DNA of 6,520 bases from Deinococcus sp. (GTDB taxonomy: Bacteria; Deinococcota; Deinococci; JACQHA01): the NCBI GenBank assembly GCA_016199255.1, contig JACQHA010000463.1, positions 1 through 6,520 of the forward strand. The letters are read 5' to 3'. A program made the position numbers and the translations under genes. Below, piece by piece: positions 5,849 to 6,520 of this stretch. A model generated the notes under the pieces. It ran no database searches and was not told the origin of the DNA. It worked only from the letters and a program-made list of their open reading frames with translations. How positions within the stretch are numbered: position 1 is the stretch's first letter; each line of letters starts with the position of its first letter.

Positions 5849-6520
5849 ATCCTCCAAAGCCCTGGGCGAACTGCTCCTCTTTGATGTAGCGCTCAGTGAG
5901 CAGCAGGAAGAGAAAGCCGGGCAGCGATAAAATCAGCGTCACCCCAGCGGCCACCGGGATGTTGGAGCCGCCGCCCTGGCCGATGAAGTTGAACAGCACT
6001 GTGGGCAGCGTCACAATCCGCCCGCCACCAATGAAGAAGGTCTGCAGGAAAGTATTCACTGAAATCAGAAAAGCGAACAGCGAACCGGCAATAATGCCTG
6101 GGAGCACCATGGGCATCGTCACGAACACGAAACTCTTCAGTGGGCTGGCGCCCAGGGCCCTCGCCTGCTCCTCGTACTCAGGTGAGAGACCGGCGAACAC
6201 CGAGGTTAAAATGCGCACCATGTAGGGCACAGTGCCCACCAGGTGCGAGAGGATCACGCCAGTCATGGTGTCAATGAGCCGGATGCGGATGAAAATGACC
6301 ACCAGCCCCAACGAGATGGCGATCCCTGGCACGATCAGCGGCGTGAGCAGGAAGAACTCAACAAGGGGCTTGCCCTTGAATTCCCGCCTGGCCAGCACCC
6401 GCGCCGCTGGCACACCTACCAGGATGGAGAGCAGAGTGACAATGATGCCAATGACCAGGGTGTTTACAATCGCCTGGCCCACCTGCGACACTGGCGAGAT
6501 AATGTAGTCCCAGGCCAGGA
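5847..6520 (-). CDS. ABC transporter inner-membrane permease, PotC-like, N-terminus cut by window edge
   Basis: The frame is open to the right edge and ends with TAA at 5849-5847. About 224 residues are visible of a usual 260-280, so the first transmembrane helix is missing. A GTG at 6491-6489 is probably an internal valine: the frame continues upstream as LAWDYIISP, and NTLVIG just after it is a normal second-helix beginning. Five hydrophobic segments are visible, about residues 8-30, 45-69, 76-98, 130-150 and 180-200 counted from that GTG codon. The cytoplasmic EAA loop that contacts the ATPase is present at about 107-131 (EQARALGAS, then PMVLPG). FKGKPLVEF and GVILSHLVGTVPYMV resemble PotC of spermidine/putrescine transporters and related 2-aminoethylphosphonate or iron permeases, rather than the MalG sugar type. 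The ATPase, the second permease and the binding protein would lie to the right. The type is firm; the substrate is uncertain. Confidence 0.93.
   Translation of the reverse strand, partial: LAWDYIISPVSQVGQAIVNTLVIGIIVTLLSILVGVPAARVLARREFKGKPLVEFFLLTPLIVPGIAISLGLVVIFIRIRLIDTMTGVILSHLVGTVPYMVRILTSVFAGLSPEYEEQARALGASPLKSFVFVTMPMVLPGIIAGSLFAFLISVNTFLQTFFIGGGRIVTLPTVLFNFIGQGGGSNIPVAAGVTLILSLPGFLFLLLTERYIKEEQFAQGFGG

Noticed and set aside
5079..5930. A 283-codon open frame on the plus strand opposite the isomerase and permease
   Set aside because: It is a shadow of the two real genes, crosses their junction, and has no recognisable domain.
6489..6491. GTG as the permease start codon
   Set aside because: The frame continues upstream to the window edge with plausible permease sequence (LAWDYIISP), and a start here would lose the first transmembrane helix.
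1..6520. Search for CRISPR repeats, insertion sequences, tRNA or rRNA genes and intrinsic terminators
   Set aside because: No regularly spaced identical repeats, transposase motifs, RNA gene signatures or GC hairpin plus T-run were seen; virtually every base is in a protein-coding gene.

Overview
The window is a single, almost gap-free run of six genes, all read from the minus strand (right to left). Four are complete; the first and last run off the right and left edges. The only non-coding bases between genes are 9 nt and 2 nt. The other junctions are two 4-nt ATGA overlaps and one direct stop-to-start contact. This is the structure of one polycistronic bacterial operon. Its promoter would lie beyond the right edge and its terminator beyond the left edge. 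GC-rich sequence and clear Shine-Dalgarno sites (AAAGGAGG before the isomerase) fit a free-living bacterium. The gene mix (polyamine-type ABC permease, YVTN/NHL-like propeller, Cys-less thiolase-like protein) is reminiscent of Chloroflexota or a deep Firmicutes relative, but no taxonomic marker is present, so that is a weak inference.

Order of transcription: (1) 6520-5847, the C-terminal part of a PotC-like ABC transporter permease. (2) 5837-4977, a sugar-phosphate isomerase/epimerase-type TIM barrel. (3) 4980-4141, a secreted six-repeat beta-propeller. (4) 4140-3040, an ADP-ribosylglycohydrolase (DraG) family protein. (5) 3043-902, a GH42 beta-galactosidase-like glycoside hydrolase. (6) 899-1, the N-terminal three quarters of a thiolase-like/SCP2-type protein whose nucleophilic cysteine position is glycine.

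Taken together the genes suggest uptake and breakdown of a glycosylated compound. The permease would import it, GH42 and possibly the DraG-family enzyme would cleave glycosidic bonds, the TIM barrel would rearrange the released sugar, and the thiolase-like protein might act on a CoA-activated aglycone or acyl part. The propeller is the only predicted secreted protein and may bind or process the substrate outside the membrane. The individual family calls are well supported; the joint pathway is inference. I see no RNA genes, mobile elements, CRISPR arrays or terminators, and no gene-free stretch longer than 9 nt.
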